From Chloroflexota bacterium (lineage in GTDB: Bacteria > Chloroflexota > Anaerolineae > Caldilineales > Caldilineaceae), in NCBI GenBank assembly GCA_003577005.1, contig QEUW01000159.1, positions 1 to 15,967 of the forward strand: a stretch of 15,967 nucleotides of DNA, written 5' to 3'. Shown here in pieces: positions 14,203 through 15,967 of this stretch. The notes under the pieces are model-generated. The model was given only the letters and a program-made list of their open reading frames with translations. It had not been told where the DNA came from and searched no databases. A program made the translations under genes and the position numbers. Numbering within the stretch: the stretch's first letter is position 1; the number at the start of each line of letters is the position of its first letter.

Positions 14203-15104
14203 CCACGTTGGACCAGCGCATGTCTACCGCGGCCCAGTCCGCTGCTGCGCACTATCGGGCGCGACGGACGAGGGGACGCATGCTGCGGGCGCTCTTTGTT
14301 TACCTAGTGTTGAGTGTGGTGGGCTTTATCTTCGTTCTGCCCTTGTTGTGGATGATGCTCACCTCGATCAAGACGGCACAAGAGGCTTTCTACTTCCCAC
14401 CGACAATCATCCCGCGCGAGGTTCACTTTGATAACTTTGTCAAGGCGTGGACTTATCCGGGGATGCAATTTACGCGCTGGATGTGGAACACGGTCTATAT
14501 TTCGGTTTTTGTCTTGACCGGCGTGTTACTGACGTCATCGCTCTGCGCCTATGGTTTTGCGCGTATCCGCTTCCCTGGGCGTGATTTTTGGTTTATTGCC
14601 ACCATCGCCTCGATCATGTTGCCGCCGCAGGTGACGTTGATCCCGCTCTACGTGCTCTTCTACAAGATCGGCTGGCTCAACACATTCCAGCCGCTTATCA
14701 TCCCGGCCTGGTTTGGTGGCGGCGCCATCAACATCTTCTTGCTGCGCCAGTTCTTCCTCCAACTCCCGGTCGAACTGGAGGATGCGGCCTACATCGACGG
14801 CGCCACCCGTTTGCAGATTTGGGGACGTATCTTTCTGCCGCTCTCGCTGCCGGCGTTGCTCACTGTGGCGATCTTCACCTTTCAGGCGACCTGGAACGAT
14901 TTCTACGGCCCGCTGATCTACCTCACCGGCCGCGACAAGTATACCCTCGTCATCGGTATGAACCTCTTCAACAGCCAGTTTGGCTCCGAGGTTCACTATA
15001 TGATGGCGATTGCCTTCCTCATGACCATCCCTATGATCATCGTCTTCTTTGTGGCGCAGCGCTACTTTGTCGGCGGGATCGTGTTGTCGGGCGTGAATCG
15101 CTGA
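14199..15104 (+). CDS. Sugar ABC transporter permease, MalG/UgpE type
   Basis: The 301-residue protein is the partner CUT1 permease. Six likely membrane segments include about 33-54 (VYLVLSVVGFIFVLPLLWMM), 99-121, 131-153, 166-184, 216-230 and 266-289. SIKTAQEAF with PP and NF downstream is the usual MalG-type start of the periplasmic loop. The EAA loop is at about 194-216 (EDAAYIDGATRLQIWGRIFL). ATG 14199 overlaps the upstream TGA (ATGA), and GAGGTGAAG precedes it. Together with the upstream permease it should form the channel of a sugar importer that needs an ATPase encoded elsewhere, as is common for CUT1 systems sharing a MsmX/MalK-like ATPase. A convergent hydrolase follows. Confidence 0.9.
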   Translation: MTTLDQRMSTAAQSAAAHYRARRTRGRMLRALFVYLVLSVVGFIFVLPLLWMMLTSIKTAQEAFYFPPTIIPREVHFDNFVKAWTYPGMQFTRWMWNTVYISVFVLTGVLLTSSLCAYGFARIRFPGRDFWFIATIASIMLPPQVTLIPLYVLFYKIGWLNTFQPLIIPAWFGGGAINIFLLRQFFLQLPVELEDAAYIDGATRLQIWGRIFLPLSLPALLTVAIFTFQATWNDFYGPLIYLTGRDKYTLVIGMNLFNSQFGSEVHYMMAIAFLMTIPMIIVFFVAQRYFVGGIVLSGVNR

Positions 15105-15108
15105 ACAG

Positions 15109-15174
15109 GTGATAGGTAATGCGTAATGCGTGATGTGCCGGTCACGGATTACGCATTACGCATCACGCGTCATG
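15109..15174. repeat. Heptamer hairpin D (GTAATGC units) between convergent genes
   Basis: The left arm has GTGATAG, GTAATGC, GTAATGC, GTGATGT in phase from 15109 to 15136. The right arm has GATTACG, CATTACG, CATCACG, CGTCATG from 15147 to 15174. Bases 15116-15135 pair with 15147-15166 with three mismatches around an 11-base loop. The last right unit contains the TGA stop (15170-15172, read on -) of the hydrolase, and the left arm starts four bases after the permease stop. It fills the whole gap between two converging genes and could end transcription from both sides, although T-runs are lacking. Confidence 0.8.
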
Positions 15175-15967
15175 ATCCCCCCATCAACTCCTGGAACCGA
15201 TAGTACGCCGGTTTCTTCTCACCCTCATAGGTCACCAGCCCCATGTGATATTCATTTTCGTCCACGTGAAATCCTTCGATAGCGGCGCGGTGGGGCGCCA
15301 GGTCGATGGCGGAGTACCAGTAGAGACGCTCGACCGGTACAGCGAAGGCTTGCTCTACCATCTGCGCCTGTAGCTCGTATCGCCCGGTGGTACGCTGCTC
15401 CATCTCCCAGGTCGCCAGACCGGTTTCGGTGATCCAGATTGGCCTGCTGCCGGCGTGTTCGGCGATGTAGGCGATCTGCCCTTCCCAGCCGCGCCAGTGG
15501 GTGTACCACTCCCAGTTGGGCGCATCGTTCCACCACATTTCGGGAAAACCGTGTATAGCAACCACGTCGATATGGGGAAGCACGCCGTACTCCTGCATGA
15601 GACCTAACCAGGCATGGTCGACTGGCATCATTCCTCCTAGCACCGTGGGTTTGCCACGCTGCTTGGCCCAGTAGGCCGCCGCACCCACCATCTCGCCAAA
15701 CTTGCGCCAGTTAGGGTCGCATTCCACAAAGTTCCACTTGTAGCGGTTGTTGGGTTCGTTCCAGAGTTCGAGCTCATCGAATTGGTCGCCGTAGCGGGTG
15801 ATGACCTGGTCGATAAAGTCGGCGTAATCGCGCAGCCGCTGCGGCGGTGCGTTGGGCGCGGACCCTTCGGCCAGCGAGGGCGGCGTATGCCAGACCGACA
15901 GTAAGATGTGCAGATCGGCGGCGCGCAGCGTCTTCATCTGCCAGTCGTACCACTGGCGACCCTGGGG
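15170..15967 (-). CDS. Clan GH-A glycoside hydrolase-like protein (5' truncated by the window edge)
   Basis: The frame is open to the right edge of the window, so the start is missing; 265 residues are visible. It looks like the catalytic TIM barrel of clan GH-A, similar to beta-xylosidase or endo-glycosidase families such as GH39 or GH5. LELWNEPNN carries the Asn-Glu pair of the acid/base (Glu about 71 of the visible part). PIWITETGLATW carries the likely nucleophile Glu (about 181). VVAIHGFPEMWW and RLYWYSAIDL fit strands 6 and 8. No signal peptide can be judged. An internal ATG at 15937 is probably not the true start, since reading continues upstream as QWYDWQMKTLRAADLHILLS. Lying tail-to-tail with a sugar importer, it may act on an imported or related saccharide; the exact family is uncertain. 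Confidence 0.7.
   Translation of the reverse strand, partial: PQGRQWYDWQMKTLRAADLHILLSVWHTPPSLAEGSAPNAPPQRLRDYADFIDQVITRYGDQFDELELWNEPNNRYKWNFVECDPNWRKFGEMVGAAAYWAKQRGKPTVLGGMMPVDHAWLGLMQEYGVLPHIDVVAIHGFPEMWWNDAPNWEWYTHWRGWEGQIAYIAEHAGSRPIWITETGLATWEMEQRTTGRYELQAQMVEQAFAVPVERLYWYSAIDLAPHRAAIEGFHVDENEYHMGLVTYEGEKKPAYYRFQELMGGS

Noticed and set aside
13300..15104. Search for an ATPase subunit of the importer
   Set aside because: No Walker A or ABC signature was found in any frame of the operon; the ATPase must be encoded elsewhere.

Overview
The window is GC-rich bacterial chromosomal DNA. A Chloroflexota member of the Caldilinea/Anaerolineae type is my best guess, inferred from gene content only: a membrane protein with a long Thr/Pro linker of the TPTPTP kind behind a CPYLG...YCLSG...CPRY Cys/His motif, phytanoyl-CoA-dioxygenase-like enzymes beside a sugar ABC importer, and heptamer hairpins between genes. 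No rRNA, tRNA, CRISPR array or transposase gene was found.

Left part (1-6461, all on +): the C-terminal end of a Gfo/Idh/MocA-type oxidoreductase; a small twin-palindrome element; an HD-domain CCA tRNA nucleotidyltransferase-like gene that is broken by a frameshift with probable loss of about 15 codons; a single-pass surface protein with two Ig-like domains; and two overlapping DUF21-CBS-CorC membrane proteins (hemolysin C/CNNM family).

Middle (6588-8126, +): a compact three-gene set made of an XRE-type DNA-binding protein, a SpoIIE/RsbX-like PP2C phosphatase and a small P-loop kinase-like protein. A DedA-family membrane protein on - follows, with a possible leader peptide ORF ending one base before its start. 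Next come two 2-oxoglutarate/Fe(II) dioxygenases of the phytanoyl-CoA dioxygenase family, also on -.

Right part (11134-15967): a palindrome-rich divergent intergenic region, then a CUT1-type sugar importer operon on + (lipoprotein binding protein and two permeases, no ATPase in view). A convergent, truncated clan GH-A glycoside hydrolase on - closes the window. The oxidoreductase, dioxygenases, importer and hydrolase suggest uptake and processing of plant- or polysaccharide-derived sugars, but the substrate cannot be read from sequence.

The most unusual signal lies between the genes. Four intergenic regions carry 7-base repeat units arranged as hairpins (3622-3693, 6930-6988, 13051-13255, 15109-15174). 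Each has a different heptamer but the same period, and three of them touch a stop codon. The one inside the transporter operon was invaded by a 123-bp MITE-like element with 13-bp terminal inverted repeats and an 8-bp target duplication. Removing the element on paper restores a near-continuous 26-bp heptamer hairpin.
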